A stretch of 61,629 nucleotides of DNA from Deltaproteobacteria bacterium. Lineage in GTDB: Bacteria; Myxococcota_A; Polyangia; Polyangiales; Ga0077539. A program made the translations under genes and the position numbers. A model generated the notes under the pieces. That model worked only from the letters and a program-made list of their open reading frames with translations. It had not been told where the DNA came from and did no database searches. The stretch spans positions 1 through 61,629 of the forward strand of contig JAUXYJ010000064.1 of NCBI GenBank assembly GCA_030694465.1, given 5' to 3'. Positions 7,581 to 16,655 of the stretch are shown one piece after another; positions within the stretch are counted from its first letter, which is position 1, and every line of letters starts with the position of its first letter.

Positions 7581-9481
7581 AGATCGACGCACGCACACTC
7601 CGCAATCGCGCGGGCGCTGCGACAGCCGAACTTCGCGACGATGAGAGCGGCGCGATGATGATCATCGGTCTGTTCTTCGCGCTGTTCCTTGTCGGAGCGC
7701 TTTACTACCTCTTGGGAATCGGAGCTTCGATTCTGTACCGAGAGCGCATGCAAGACGCTGCTGACAGCGCCGCCTTCGCAGGCGCAGTGCTCAAGGCACG
7801 CGGCATGAATCTCATCGCGTTGATCAACATTATCATCGCCGCTTTGCTCGCGATTCTCATCGCGATCTATGCGTCGTATCTCATGTTGTTAGCGCTCTCC
7901 ATCATTCTCGCTGGGACGTGCGCGGCCTCTGCCTTTCCCCCATTGGCGTGGTTGGCCTTCACTTGCGCCCTCATTCAGCCAGCTGCGAACGGCGCTAACG
8001 CGCTGCTTCGTGTCTACAACTCACTGCGGACTCCCCTTACCAACATGATGAAGTTGGGAAACAAGGCGGCAAACGCAGTCGCAGTCGCTGCACCGGTTGT
8101 CGCAGCAGGTGCTTCGGCCTTGCGAGTAAGCACCGCGTACAGCCCACCCGCCACCGTGGGAGTGTCTATGGGCAATCCCCCCGTCGGACGACTGCCCGCG
8201 CGCAACGCTCCCTTCGCCGAGACCTGCCGCAAGGCCAAAGAGTTTGCTCAGGACATCTTCGCTTGGCCGGCCGAACAGATCCCCGTCATTGGTCCCGTGT
8301 TGGGCCGCGTGATGCGCTTTCTCTCGGGTGGCTTTGTCGAGGCCGCGGCCATTGTCGTGTGTGAGGGCGGCTCGCCTCCTGACGTGCGCGCTCTCGCTTC
8401 GCCCGAGGGCTCCGACCACGCGGGAGTGATCCTTCCGCGGACAACCGACGCTTCGAACTGTGTGGACAATGGAGACGGCGACGCGTGCGATCGTTGGGCT
8501 GCTTGGCTGCGTCGTTCGAACTGGGATGAGCGTCAGGGCATCTGCCGTGACTACGGCTTGTTCAACGCGACGCTCCCTGCGGGGTCAAACGCTGCAGACT
8601 GTGACAACCGCGTCAATGGCGCTACGCGCACCTGCTTCGATGACGGTGCTCGCCGTCGGTGGAACTTTACCTACGGACTTGAAGAGACCTGGGAAGTGTT
8701 CGAAGGCGAGGCCGGTGTTGTGACCACGCGCCGCCCCGACTCGCGCGGACTCAGTGTTCGTGCCAGCGATCGACCCCTCTGCGGACCCAACGGACTGTGG
8801 AGCACCACGCGAGACATTGATGGTGGCCAGTGCGTGGACACACGCACGATCGTCATCGAGCCCGCACCTCCTGCGCCGCTGCCCTCGCGTGCATCGACCA
8901 TCACAGAAGCTCGCCAGATCGCGCGTGACGCAGCTCGCATTGCGTCCGCTGGATCACCCATGGGTGTGCGTATGACCTTCACGGTCAAGTACACCAAGGT
9001 CCGTAAGATTCTCCAGTGCAAGGAAGAGCCTGGTCCGCGCCCCGCTGCGGCCGTGCAGTCGGTGAGCGGTTGTGACAAGACTGCTCTCTGGGTCGTGCCT
9101 CAGAGCTTGCGGATGGGCGACATGCCCTTCCAACAGTGGGGCTTGGTCCTCGGAAACGATCCTCAATCCGATCGCTTTCTACCCGGTGTGAGCGCTGCCA
9201 ATCGCTTCAACCGCAGCGGCGGAAGTGACATCGGAACCGTTGGCCAAATCGCCTCGACGCTTGGCCGCTTCTCGTATGCTCAGTCTGAGTTCTACTTTGC
9301 GGGAGCTGAAGTCGGAGACTCTAAAGAGTGGCTCTGGCACATGTCCTGGACTGCGCGGATGAGACGGGTACGCATGCCCACAAACAGTGGCGCTAACGCA
9401 GCCGCAGCCTCAGGCGGCGGTGGAGGCGGATTCAGCGGCTTTAGTCTCAACGGCATCGCAGATGCGCTGATCATTCACTGA
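7577..9481 (+). CDS. TadG-like protein with N-terminal Flp/TadG helix
   Basis: A 634-residue protein. Near the N-terminus D-D-E-S-G-A-M-M-I-I-G precedes a long hydrophobic helix, followed by Y-R-E-R-M-Q-D-A-A-D-S-A-A-F-A-G-A, the signature of the putative Flp pilus-assembly TadE/G-like domain. A second long hydrophobic block (about 75-145) follows, then a large Cys-containing exported region rich in polar residues, ending in a Gly-rich stretch. Glu+5 is absent after the Gly, so it is probably an anchored helix protein rather than a cleaved pilin. The start at 7577 overlaps the previous stop and is preferred to an earlier in-frame start at 7532. In other systems TadG-like proteins form part of the periplasmic or surface portion of the machine. 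Confidence 0.7.
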   Translation: MKIDARTLRNRAGAATAELRDDESGAMMIIGLFFALFLVGALYYLLGIGASILYRERMQDAADSAAFAGAVLKARGMNLIALINIIIAALLAILIAIYASYLMLLALSIILAGTCAASAFPPLAWLAFTCALIQPAANGANALLRVYNSLRTPLTNMMKLGNKAANAVAVAAPVVAAGASALRVSTAYSPPATVGVSMGNPPVGRLPARNAPFAETCRKAKEFAQDIFAWPAEQIPVIGPVLGRVMRFLSGGFVEAAAIVVCEGGSPPDVRALASPEGSDHAGVILPRTTDASNCVDNGDGDACDRWAAWLRRSNWDERQGICRDYGLFNATLPAGSNAADCDNRVNGATRTCFDDGARRRWNFTYGLEETWEVFEGEAGVVTTRRPDSRGLSVRASDRPLCGPNGLWSTTRDIDGGQCVDTRTIVIEPAPPAPLPSRASTITEARQIARDAARIASAGSPMGVRMTFTVKYTKVRKILQCKEEPGPRPAAAVQSVSGCDKTALWVVPQSLRMGDMPFQQWGLVLGNDPQSDRFLPGVSAANRFNRSGGSDIGTVGQIASTLGRFSYAQSEFYFAGAEVGDSKEWLWHMSWTARMRRVRMPTNSGANAAAASGGGGGGFSGFSLNGIADALIIH

Positions 9482-9502
9482 GAGATCGAAGGAGCAGAAG
9501 CC

Positions 9503-10021
9503 ATGCTAGGACGCCGATCACGACTGGGCCGATTTCTTCGCCGATTCATTAAAAGTGAGCGCGGTGCGGTCTACACAGAAGCAGCCATCACATTGCCCTT
9601 CTTCATTATGATCTGGGCATTCATGATCTACTCGCATCGTTTGGTGTCAGCCAAGATCAAGAACAACGCTGTCTCCAAGGGCTGCACGTGGGCATACGCT
9701 CTGAACTATTGCGAAAACACCGGTCTTCCGGCGCAATGCTCTTCAACACGCTTCTCGACTGCACCGCCCGCGACCTGGGATGACAGCGACGTAGCGTCGT
9801 TCTTCTCGAGTGTCCCAGCGCTCTCCACCGTATCGGACATTGTGCTCGGCAAGGGCGCGTACGGCGAGCGTACCGATTCGGTCGCGCGGCCTGCGTACAT
9901 CTCGGGAGGGGGCGCAGGCCCCTCGGATGTTCGCTCTCGCCACGCGGTGAGTTGCAACACCAAGCCCACCACGGTGGGCCAAATTCTTCGTGACCTCTTC
10001 AGTGCTCTGTTTCGACTCTGA
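9503..10021 (+). CDS. TadE-like pseudopilin
   Basis: A 172-residue protein. An Arg-rich leader of about 20 residues ends S-E-R-G, followed by A-V-Y-T-E-A-A-I-T-L-P-F-F, a textbook TadE start with the cleavage Gly and Glu at +5, then a hydrophobic helix through about residue 45. The remaining 125 residues are exported and hold several Cys residues that could form disulphides. A GAAGGAGCAGAAGCC Shine-Dalgarno region lies before the ATG. It sits after the two larger TadE/G-like genes and is probably a third minor pilin of the same apparatus. Confidence 0.75.
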   Translation: MLGRRSRLGRFLRRFIKSERGAVYTEAAITLPFFIMIWAFMIYSHRLVSAKIKNNAVSKGCTWAYALNYCENTGLPAQCSSTRFSTAPPATWDDSDVASFFSSVPALSTVSDIVLGKGAYGERTDSVARPAYISGGGAGPSDVRSRHAVSCNTKPTTVGQILRDLFSALFRL

Positions 10022-10045
10022 ACGAATTGAGAGGACCTATCCATC

Positions 10046-11017
10046 ATGCGCAACTGGCTTCAATTCGCTCCTAATGTCTTCCGAGTCGGAGCACTTGCTC
10101 TCTGTGTCGGCAATGGTGTTCTCGCTGTGGCTATCAAAGCCGCTGCGGACACATCGCGTGAAGGCATGGTCGCCGTGGGTCGCAGCATGCTGCGCTACTC
10201 GGACGGCCGAGCACTCTCTCAGGCACGCACGCTGTCCCTAAACGGCGCGCGGCTTAAGTTCTCCACTGGTTCGACGCCGGACAGTGTGCGTCAAGTGATT
10301 GATCACTACGCTGCAGACTGTCGCCGCAACGACGGGCAGCTTGGTGAGCAATTTCGCAGCATGCTTCCGGCTCTCCGTGAGCGTTCCCAAGCGCCTGCTC
10401 CTGCGACTCCGGACTTTGCCGAGACGGCCGACAGCTTCACGATGTTTCGCTTCTCGGGCGACTCCGAGGGCATGCTCTTTTGCTTCGACGTCGGAACGGC
10501 CCGCATGGATCTTCGTGAGTTCTCACGAAGGCTTGAGCAGGTCGCGGCAACGGGTGATTTGAGCAAGGTTGGCAACTTTCGTTACGTGTTTGCATCACGA
10601 GCGACACCCTCGGATCGAAGCACGCACATTGTGGGCTTCTGGGGCGACGGATCGCCTGTGAATGTCACCACCATGTTTCCTGCCACGGGAGACGCGCCTG
10701 GTCGCGAGGTGACTGGCGCTGCACGGCCCACTGGGTTGCGGCGTATGTTTAACGCATACGAGGTGGGTGTTCCGTACTCGCTCAGCATGTACTCCGGAAC
10801 GGTCCCCATCGGTCGTGTTGAAGACCAGCTCCGCCGCGAGATGGTCTCCAATGGGTGGCAGTTGATCCCGCACAATCACCAGCAAGCCGGTCGACCCAAC
10901 GAGCGCCTGTTCGTGTTCGAACGTCAGAACAACAACCTCACCTATTTTCTCAATCAAGAAGAAGGCATCACACAGGTTGTTCAGTTCGCCGAAGAAGGTT
11001 CAGCTTCTACGCGATAG
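10046..11017 (+). CDS. Uncharacterised Tad-locus membrane-anchored protein
   Basis: A 323-residue protein that I do not recognise. It has one N-terminal hydrophobic segment (about 10-32, VFRVGALALCVGNGVLAVAI) and an otherwise soluble region of about 290 residues without repeats. The soluble part holds two short alternating beta/alpha blocks around F-R-F-S-G-D-S-E-G-M-L-F-C-F-D and N-L-T-Y-F-L-N-Q-E-E. It lies inside the Tad run, 24 bases after a TadE gene and 48 bases before a multi-spanning protein, with an AGAGGACC Shine-Dalgarno. A role in pilus assembly or quality control is inferred only from context. Confidence 0.6.
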   Translation: MRNWLQFAPNVFRVGALALCVGNGVLAVAIKAAADTSREGMVAVGRSMLRYSDGRALSQARTLSLNGARLKFSTGSTPDSVRQVIDHYAADCRRNDGQLGEQFRSMLPALRERSQAPAPATPDFAETADSFTMFRFSGDSEGMLFCFDVGTARMDLREFSRRLEQVAATGDLSKVGNFRYVFASRATPSDRSTHIVGFWGDGSPVNVTTMFPATGDAPGREVTGAARPTGLRRMFNAYEVGVPYSLSMYSGTVPIGRVEDQLRREMVSNGWQLIPHNHQQAGRPNERLFVFERQNNNLTYFLNQEEGITQVVQFAEEGSASTR

Positions 11018-11065
11018 CCACTGCGACTCTGCGTTGTGTTTTGGGGGCTCGCAGGGTCAACTTCT

Positions 11066-12472
11066 ATGAAGCATGCGTCGTGGTGGTTTGTGGCAGCCGC
11101 GATGCTGTTTCTCTATGCCTTGCGCGCAGAAGCGGTCTTTACGCAAGACACCTTTTACTCGCTTCGCATGGGGCAAGAGACGGTGGCTTCGTGGACGAGT
11201 CAGGGCCTCGCTGCTGGACCGCTTGAGCACACCGACGCGTGGGTTCATGTCCAGTGGCTCGCGCATCTCGCGCTGTTCGCGGTGTTTCAACTGATGGGTC
11301 TCAAGGGAGTTCTCTTTGTCCGCGCGCTGTTGAGCTCGTGGGCTGTCGCGAGCGTCGCCACGCAGGGTGCGAAGGACGACCCTCACTCGCTTCGTTTGGC
11401 AGTGTGGGGACTGATCGCCATTGCGGTCATCAGTCCGTTCTTGGCAGTCCGTGCTCAGTCGTTGGCCGAGCCTCTGTTCGTCGCGGTCTTGCTCTTGTCA
11501 CGGCGCAAGGTGTCGCCGGGACAGCTCGCCCAGATCGGTGTTCTAGGCGCCCTGTGGGCCAACGTGCACGGCTCCGTCGTGCTCATCAGCGCGATCTTGT
11601 TCGTGGCGCTTGTGGGCCGCTGGAAAGACCACTCGCGCAATTCACGAGCGATGCTCTTCGTGGCCGCCGTCGGATCGCTGGCCCTCCCGCTGCTCACTCC
11701 CTTCGGTCTGCGCGGGATCGTCCACTACCAGGCGACAGCGCTCAGCCCCTTGGTGCGCGCCTCGGTCGAAGAGTGGGCAAGTGCGACGATCGCTGAGACT
11801 CCCGTTTTCTTTGCGGCGGTGCTGTTGTTGGCCGCCGTGGCCTTCCGCGCGCGTGTGTGGCGCTGGGACCTGAGCTCGTTGATGTTGTGCGCGGGGCTTG
11901 CAGGGGTGGCTTCGCGCTCGTTGCGACATGAGCTCTGGTTTGCGCTCTGTTTTGCATCCGTTGGCCCGACGTGGCTCCCGCGCGCCCTTGCGCCAGAAAC
12001 CTTGGCGTTTGTCGCAACGCGTGACCCCATGCCCGTCGCCCGAGCTCTCGTGGCGGTCTCGGTCCTGGCATTGGGTGTTGCTGGAGCCCGCGCGGAGTCT
12101 CGCCTCTCGCACGATGGCGTGCAGGCGCAGGCGCGCTGGCTCGCAGATCAGCCTCAGGGTGTGAGTCTCCATGCAGACCTCTGGCTGACAGAGCGTGGGA
12201 GAATGGCCGAGCCCACAAGGCTGGCGGCTCGGCTATCTCGCGATGTTCGCATGGAGCGATGGACGCCGATGGACTTCGAGTGTGCCGGGCAGATGCGTGG
12301 ATGGAGAGCGCTTCGATCTGGAATTTGTACAGCGGATTTGATTTGGGTAGACGCCGCGCGAGGGCGCCCATCGCAGGCCGCTCTCCACGAAGCAGGCTGG
12401 GAAATTGTGCGAGAGGCCCCCGCAGGGCGCGCGTTGGTTTTGCGTCGCCGCGCGATTCGAGTGCCTCAATGA
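11066..12472 (+). CDS. Multi-spanning membrane protein in the Tad locus (GT-C-like topology)
   Basis: A 468-residue protein with roughly nine hydrophobic segments from the N-terminus to about residue 340, then a soluble C-terminal domain of about 120 residues. The first loop contains Q-D-T-F-Y-S-L-R-M-G and H-T-D-A-W-V-H-V-Q-W-L-A-H. A membrane-flanking acidic/aromatic loop of this kind, with a soluble tail, resembles GT-C glycosyltransferases, but no diagnostic motif is certain. If it is one, pilin or envelope glycosylation would be a natural role. The ATG at 11066 is chosen over one at 11036 because it directly precedes the first helix. It ends the first Tad transcription block; a 151-base gap follows. 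Confidence 0.5.
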   Translation: MKHASWWFVAAAMLFLYALRAEAVFTQDTFYSLRMGQETVASWTSQGLAAGPLEHTDAWVHVQWLAHLALFAVFQLMGLKGVLFVRALLSSWAVASVATQGAKDDPHSLRLAVWGLIAIAVISPFLAVRAQSLAEPLFVAVLLLSRRKVSPGQLAQIGVLGALWANVHGSVVLISAILFVALVGRWKDHSRNSRAMLFVAAVGSLALPLLTPFGLRGIVHYQATALSPLVRASVEEWASATIAETPVFFAAVLLLAAVAFRARVWRWDLSSLMLCAGLAGVASRSLRHELWFALCFASVGPTWLPRALAPETLAFVATRDPMPVARALVAVSVLALGVAGARAESRLSHDGVQAQARWLADQPQGVSLHADLWLTERGRMAEPTRLAARLSRDVRMERWTPMDFECAGQMRGWRALRSGICTADLIWVDAARGRPSQAALHEAGWEIVREAPAGRALVLRRRAIRVPQ

Positions 12473-12546
12473 CGCGTGCTCAGTAAAATCAGAAGCCACG
12501 AGGCAGATCTGGCGCTGTAAAATGTCTGAAGTCCTGTGATAGCGTC

Positions 12547-12601
12547 TGGCGCATGTTGCATGGTCACAGTCAGCTGACGCACGGCATGTTGTCGCCATGC
12601 C
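12547..12601 (+). promoter_or_regulatory. Repeat-rich candidate control region upstream of cpaB
   Basis: Between the membrane-protein gene and cpaB are two direct copies of GCATGTTG (12551-12558 and 12584-12591, offset 33 bases, about three helical turns). There is also a 10-bp palindrome GTCAGCTGAC (12569-12578) and an inverted repeat GGCATG/CATGCC (12583-12588 and 12596-12601). Such a cluster just before a gene block suggests a protein-binding site or promoter; no factor can be named. Confidence 0.35.
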
Positions 12602-12623
12602 CACAAGAAGAGACGGTGCGAGA

Positions 12624-13457
12624 ATGAATCGCAAAGCGCTGTGGGTTTCGGTGGCGGCGGTACTTGTTGGGTTGCTTCTGCTCGTTGTTTATCAACGGCA
12701 GTTTGAGCGTGAGACCTCTGGAGGCCCGAAGATCCGAATTTTGTTCGCGGTCAATGACCTGGTCTCCGGAGAGGCACTGCAAGCCGCGAAGCTTGGGTTT
12801 CGAGAGATCCCTGAGGCCTATCTTGAGGACCGTCACATTCGTCAGTCGGACATGAACCGAGTGATTGGTGTGCAGATGGCCACCGCGGTCCGAGCCAACC
12901 AGGCGTTGCTCTGGACGGATTTGGCCACGACTTCGAGTGGCCGACGTGACCTGTCGCTTTTGGTGCGCACCGGGATGCGCGCGGTGACAATCCGCGCAGA
13001 CTCGACGTCAAGCTTCAGCGGTTTGATCCGCGCAGGCGACCGCGTTGACGTGTTGGCCACGATGTCTCGGACCAACGGCGAAGGCGAGCGCGTCACGCTG
13101 CCTCTTTTGCAGAACGTCTTGGTGCTTGCCGCGGGCAGTGACCTTGGTGGAGAGCAGGCCGCAGCGCAGCCTGGTGGAGCCGCCAGCACGACGGCAGGCA
13201 GCGCTCAGCCCCGCACGGACGTGACCATGATCACGCTCACGGTGAGCCTCGAAGAAGGCGCGCTGTTGGTGTTCGCGCAAGACCGCGGACGACTGTCGTT
13301 GGTCATGCGCAACCCGGATGACATCAACATGATTGAGGGGCTGCCTGAGACGACGATGAACAACTTGATTCAGAGCCGCGATCAGCAGCAACAGCGTGTG
13401 CGTGGCACCCCAGCGCCACAGCCGCAGCGCATTGAGAACATCACCGGAGCGCGATGA
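12624..13457 (+). CDS. cpaB: Tad pilus assembly protein CpaB (RcpC), SAF domain
   Basis: A 277-residue protein with an N-terminal signal-anchor (about 6-25), then a SAF-type domain at about 35-110 (from R-I-L-F-A-V-N-D-L-V through N-R-V-I-G-V). A second conserved block from R-A-V-T-I-R to G-D-R-V-D-V-L-A-T is the usual CpaB/RcpC pattern. The C-terminus is Gln/Pro-rich. CpaB works in the periplasm with the secretin CpaC. The ATG at 12624 begins right before the anchor helix; a start at 12597 is also in frame. Its last four bases overlap cpaC (ATGA), fitting their joint function. Confidence 0.88.
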   Translation: MNRKALWVSVAAVLVGLLLLVVYQRQFERETSGGPKIRILFAVNDLVSGEALQAAKLGFREIPEAYLEDRHIRQSDMNRVIGVQMATAVRANQALLWTDLATTSSGRRDLSLLVRTGMRAVTIRADSTSSFSGLIRAGDRVDVLATMSRTNGEGERVTLPLLQNVLVLAAGSDLGGEQAAAQPGGAASTTAGSAQPRTDVTMITLTVSLEEGALLVFAQDRGRLSLVMRNPDDINMIEGLPETTMNNLIQSRDQQQQRVRGTPAPQPQRIENITGAR

Positions 13458-14806
13458 GCAAACCTATGCGAATGATGAAGAAAACTGCGATTTTCGCAGC
13501 GATGAGCTCGGTTCTGAGCGGCTCGATGGTGTACGCCCAAGCGCGTCCGAGCACCGGAGCTGCCGCTACGCCGCCACAATCAGCGAGCACAGAGATCTCG
13601 CTCGCGACCAACGAGCAGTACTCGATCCCGGCCAACGGGATTCGAAGCTACTCCGAGGGGACACCCGGGATTGTCGACGTGCGAATTCCGTCGGATGGCT
13701 CGCGCATTTTGCTCGTGGGTATGCGCGCCGGTCAGACCTCGCTCTTGGTGATTCGCAACGACGGTTCGCAGCAGACCTACACGATCAACGTGTTTCGCCT
13801 GCCCATGGAGACCGTGCGCTCGCAGACGACCCAGCTCTTGCAGGGCTACTCGGGCGTCAGCATCAACCAAATCGGCGGCCGTTTGTTTCTCGAAGGCGGC
13901 GTCGCAAACGAGCAACAGCAGCGTCGTGTGGGGCAAATCGCGACGCTCTATCCTGGCCAAGTCGAGTCGCTGGTCACCGTGGATCCCACGATCGTCGAGC
14001 GGCGGATCAACGTCCGCGTTGACCTGTACTTTGTCGAGCTATCGCGCCAAGCGAGCTACGTGTTTGGTGTGCGTTGGCCAGCGGCTTTCGGTGCCTCGGG
14101 CCAAGCTGACTCTGCGCGATTGAACATGCAGTGGCCCTTGGGCATGGGCGCGCCGAGCTTTAACCTCTCGGGGATTGTCACGCAGGCGCTCCCCAGAATT
14201 GATCTCGCCAGCAACGCGGGATGGGCGCGCGTCCATCGCCAAGCGACGCTGGTCACGGCCAACGGAGTCGAGGCAAAGTATCGCTCGGGTGGTGAGGTCA
14301 ACGTTCGGGTTGCAAACGGGCTCACCTCGACAGTGCAAGCGATCGCGTTTGGGACTCAGTTGTCGGTCACTCCGCGGTTTGATCCCAGCACTTCACGAGT
14401 GGATGTGCGGGTGACGGCAGACATCTCTGAGCTGGTCGAGAACGGGACGGATATCCCTGGGCGCAACATCTCGCAGGTCGAGACGCTTGTGAATTTGCAG
14501 CTCGGACAGTCCATTGTGCTCTCGGGCATGCGCGGGCGCACGATGACGGTGGGCTCGAATGGTCTGCCGGGGCTGGCTCAGATCCCGATTGTGGGTGCGC
14601 TGTTTGGTGCGCAGTCGCGTCGTGATTCAGAGAACGAGATGGTGGTCTTTGTTGTGCCCACGGTGATCGAGGGCATGAGCCGACAAGCCGAAGACCGTGT
14701 GGCCAACGCGCTGCGTTCGTACGAAGAGTTTGGCGGCAACGTGGGCGACGCGAGTCTGCTCCCGAGGCCTGCCGCTGCGACGGGTGCTGCGACTCCGTCG
14801 CGCTAA
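13454..14806 (+). CDS. cpaC: Tad secretin CpaC (RcpA)
   Basis: A 450-residue outer-membrane channel subunit. It has a cleavable signal sequence ending near V-Y-A-Q-A, then the pilus-type N-domain (about 47-112, including G-I-V-D-V-R and G-Q-T-S-L-L-V). A BON-like segment follows (G-R-L-F-L-E-G-G-V-A-N). The secretin domain ends with the class signature V-N-L-Q-L-G-Q-S-I-V-L-S-G and G-L-P-G-L-A-Q-I-P-I-V-G-A-L-F-G. It forms the pore through which the Flp fibre leaves the cell, with CpaB as periplasmic partner; the two genes overlap by four bases. The Ala/Pro tail after about 430 is short, and no separate pilotin gene is obvious unless the TPR lipoprotein downstream fills that role. Confidence 0.9.
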   Translation: MSKPMRMMKKTAIFAAMSSVLSGSMVYAQARPSTGAAATPPQSASTEISLATNEQYSIPANGIRSYSEGTPGIVDVRIPSDGSRILLVGMRAGQTSLLVIRNDGSQQTYTINVFRLPMETVRSQTTQLLQGYSGVSINQIGGRLFLEGGVANEQQQRRVGQIATLYPGQVESLVTVDPTIVERRINVRVDLYFVELSRQASYVFGVRWPAAFGASGQADSARLNMQWPLGMGAPSFNLSGIVTQALPRIDLASNAGWARVHRQATLVTANGVEAKYRSGGEVNVRVANGLTSTVQAIAFGTQLSVTPRFDPSTSRVDVRVTADISELVENGTDIPGRNISQVETLVNLQLGQSIVLSGMRGRTMTVGSNGLPGLAQIPIVGALFGAQSRRDSENEMVVFVVPTVIEGMSRQAEDRVANALRSYEEFGGNVGDASLLPRPAAATGAATPSR

Positions 14807-14858
14807 GCACTCATGCGCGAGTTGGTCTTGCGGGGTCGTTAGAGGCAGGTAAGTTTCG

Positions 14859-16655
14859 ATGGCAATTTCGCTAACGCTCACGATCGAGACGCCGGGCGCC
14901 TCTGCAGACACATTCGAGATCCCCGCGGACGATGAGATCACGATTGGTCGCGATGAGGGCTGCACTGTGGTGCTCGCTTCTCCTGAGATCTCTCGGCGTC
15001 ATTTGACCTTTGTGGCCGGCCCGATGGATGTCGAAGTGCGAGACAGCTCGGCCAACGGAACACGCATCGGCGACGCGCGATTGCATCGCACGGCCGCGAG
15101 GATTCCGTTTGGGACGCCGATGTTTGTGGGCCCCTACATTGTCCGCGTTGAGGGAGTCACTGGCATGCCCATGCCGGTGCAGCAAATGCATCCGCAGCAC
15201 ATGCAGCACCCGCACGCCCAGCCTCCCCCGCGACCCCCCATGAACGCCCAGGCCACGCGTGCGCCCAACGCGGGCCCAGTGGCGGTTCCGCCCATGCGTC
15301 CTGCGGGTGTCCAGGCACAGATGCAGGGAAGCCCCACAGGGCAAGCAGGAGGGGCCCTTGAGCCTGGCAGGGCTCCTGGGGGACCCACCGCGGCGGTGAC
15401 CGTGCTCACGCGCAAGAAGATCCACAGGATGCTCTTAGAGAACCTGGATCTCGCGAGCGTGGATCGCACGAAGATGGACGACAAGGTGATGCGGCCCCGT
15501 GTGCGCGACGCGCTCACCCGGATCATTGCGCAGCTTCAGGGCGAGATCCCAAGTGGAACCGACCTCGACGCCCTCAAGCAAGAGATGGCTGACGAGGCGC
15601 TGGGGCTTGGGCCGCTTGAGGCGTTTTTGGCCAACCCGACGATCTCTGAGATCATGGTCGTGGACTCGCAGACGATTTTTATCGAGCAAAAAGGCAGGCT
15701 CGTCCGCGCCGACGCGAGGTTTACCGACGACGAAGCGGTGCGCGCAGTGATTGAGCGCATTGTGACTCCATTGGGTCGTCGTATTGACGAGAGCACGCCC
15801 TTGGTGGACGCGCGGTTGAAAGACGGCTCGCGTGTGAACGCGGTGATTCGTCCGTTGGCGCTCAAGGGCTCGTGCATCACGATCCGTAAGTTCTCAAAGT
15901 CGCCGTTGCGGCTGCCTGACCTCGTGCGCTTTGGCGGCATGACTGAGCAGATGGGAAAGTTTCTTCTTCGGAGCGTGAAGGCCAAGAAGAACATCGTGAT
16001 CTCTGGCGGTACGGGCTCGGGAAAGACCACGCTGCTCAACGTGTTGTCCGCGGCGATCCCTGAAGAAGAGCGCGTGGTGACCATCGAGGACGCGGCCGAG
16101 CTGCAGCTCTCGCAGTTGCACGTCGTGTCGCTTGAGTCCAAACCACCCAACATGGAAGGCAAGGGCGAGTATTCGATCCGCGATCTGGTGAAGAACGCGC
16201 TTCGTATGCGTCCTGACCGGATCGTGATCGGAGAGTGCCGTGGTGGCGAAGCGCTGGACATGCTTCAAGCGATGAACACGGGCCATGACGGCTCGCTCAC
16301 CACGACCCACGCGAACTCGCCGAAGGAAGCCATCGCGCGCCTTGAGACCCTCTCGCTGATGAGCGGCCTGGATCTCCCCTCGCGGGCGATCCGTGAGCAG
16401 ATCGCAAACAGCGTGCACTTGGTGGTGCAGCAGTCGCGGTTTAACGATGGTTCGCGTCGTGTGACCAACATCACTGAGGTGTGTGGCATTGAGGACAACG
16501 GTGAGATTGTCCTCCGCGAGATCTTTAAGTTTGTCAGGACTGGGACATCGGCCGAGGGCAAGGTCGTGGGCGAGTTTCGCGCGACGGGTTACCTGCCTTC
16601 GTTCTTGGATACGTTTATTGCGTACGGCCTTATCGAAGGGAGTGACTACCTGTGA
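14859..16655 (+). CDS. cpaF: Tad pilus ATPase CpaF/TadA with fused N-terminal FHA domain
   Basis: A 598-residue protein made of three parts. Residues about 1-105 form an FHA domain with the full phosphothreonine-binding set: G-R in T-I-G-R-D-E, S-R-R-H, and S-A-N-G-T-R. Residues about 106-175 are a Met/Gln/Pro-rich linker. Residues about 180-598 are a CpaF-type secretion ATPase with Walker A G-G-T-G-S-G-K-T at 383-390, the Asp-box region I-E-D-A-A-E-L-Q-L, the Walker B region R-I-V-I-G-E-C-R-G-G-E-A, and the His-box H-D-G-S-L-T-T-T-H-A-N-S. CpaF drives assembly of the pilus at the inner membrane. The FHA fusion suggests assembly is gated by Ser/Thr phosphorylation. The stop overlaps the start of tadB. 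Confidence 0.9.
   Translation: MAISLTLTIETPGASADTFEIPADDEITIGRDEGCTVVLASPEISRRHLTFVAGPMDVEVRDSSANGTRIGDARLHRTAARIPFGTPMFVGPYIVRVEGVTGMPMPVQQMHPQHMQHPHAQPPPRPPMNAQATRAPNAGPVAVPPMRPAGVQAQMQGSPTGQAGGALEPGRAPGGPTAAVTVLTRKKIHRMLLENLDLASVDRTKMDDKVMRPRVRDALTRIIAQLQGEIPSGTDLDALKQEMADEALGLGPLEAFLANPTISEIMVVDSQTIFIEQKGRLVRADARFTDDEAVRAVIERIVTPLGRRIDESTPLVDARLKDGSRVNAVIRPLALKGSCITIRKFSKSPLRLPDLVRFGGMTEQMGKFLLRSVKAKKNIVISGGTGSGKTTLLNVLSAAIPEEERVVTIEDAAELQLSQLHVVSLESKPPNMEGKGEYSIRDLVKNALRMRPDRIVIGECRGGEALDMLQAMNTGHDGSLTTTHANSPKEAIARLETLSLMSGLDLPSRAIREQIANSVHLVVQQSRFNDGSRRVTNITEVCGIEDNGEIVLREIFKFVRTGTSAEGKVVGEFRATGYLPSFLDTFIAYGLIEGSDYL

Noticed and set aside
12547..12561. Sigma-54-like TGGC...TTGCA motif before cpaB
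   Set aside because: The GG and GC elements are separated by 8 bases rather than the required 10.
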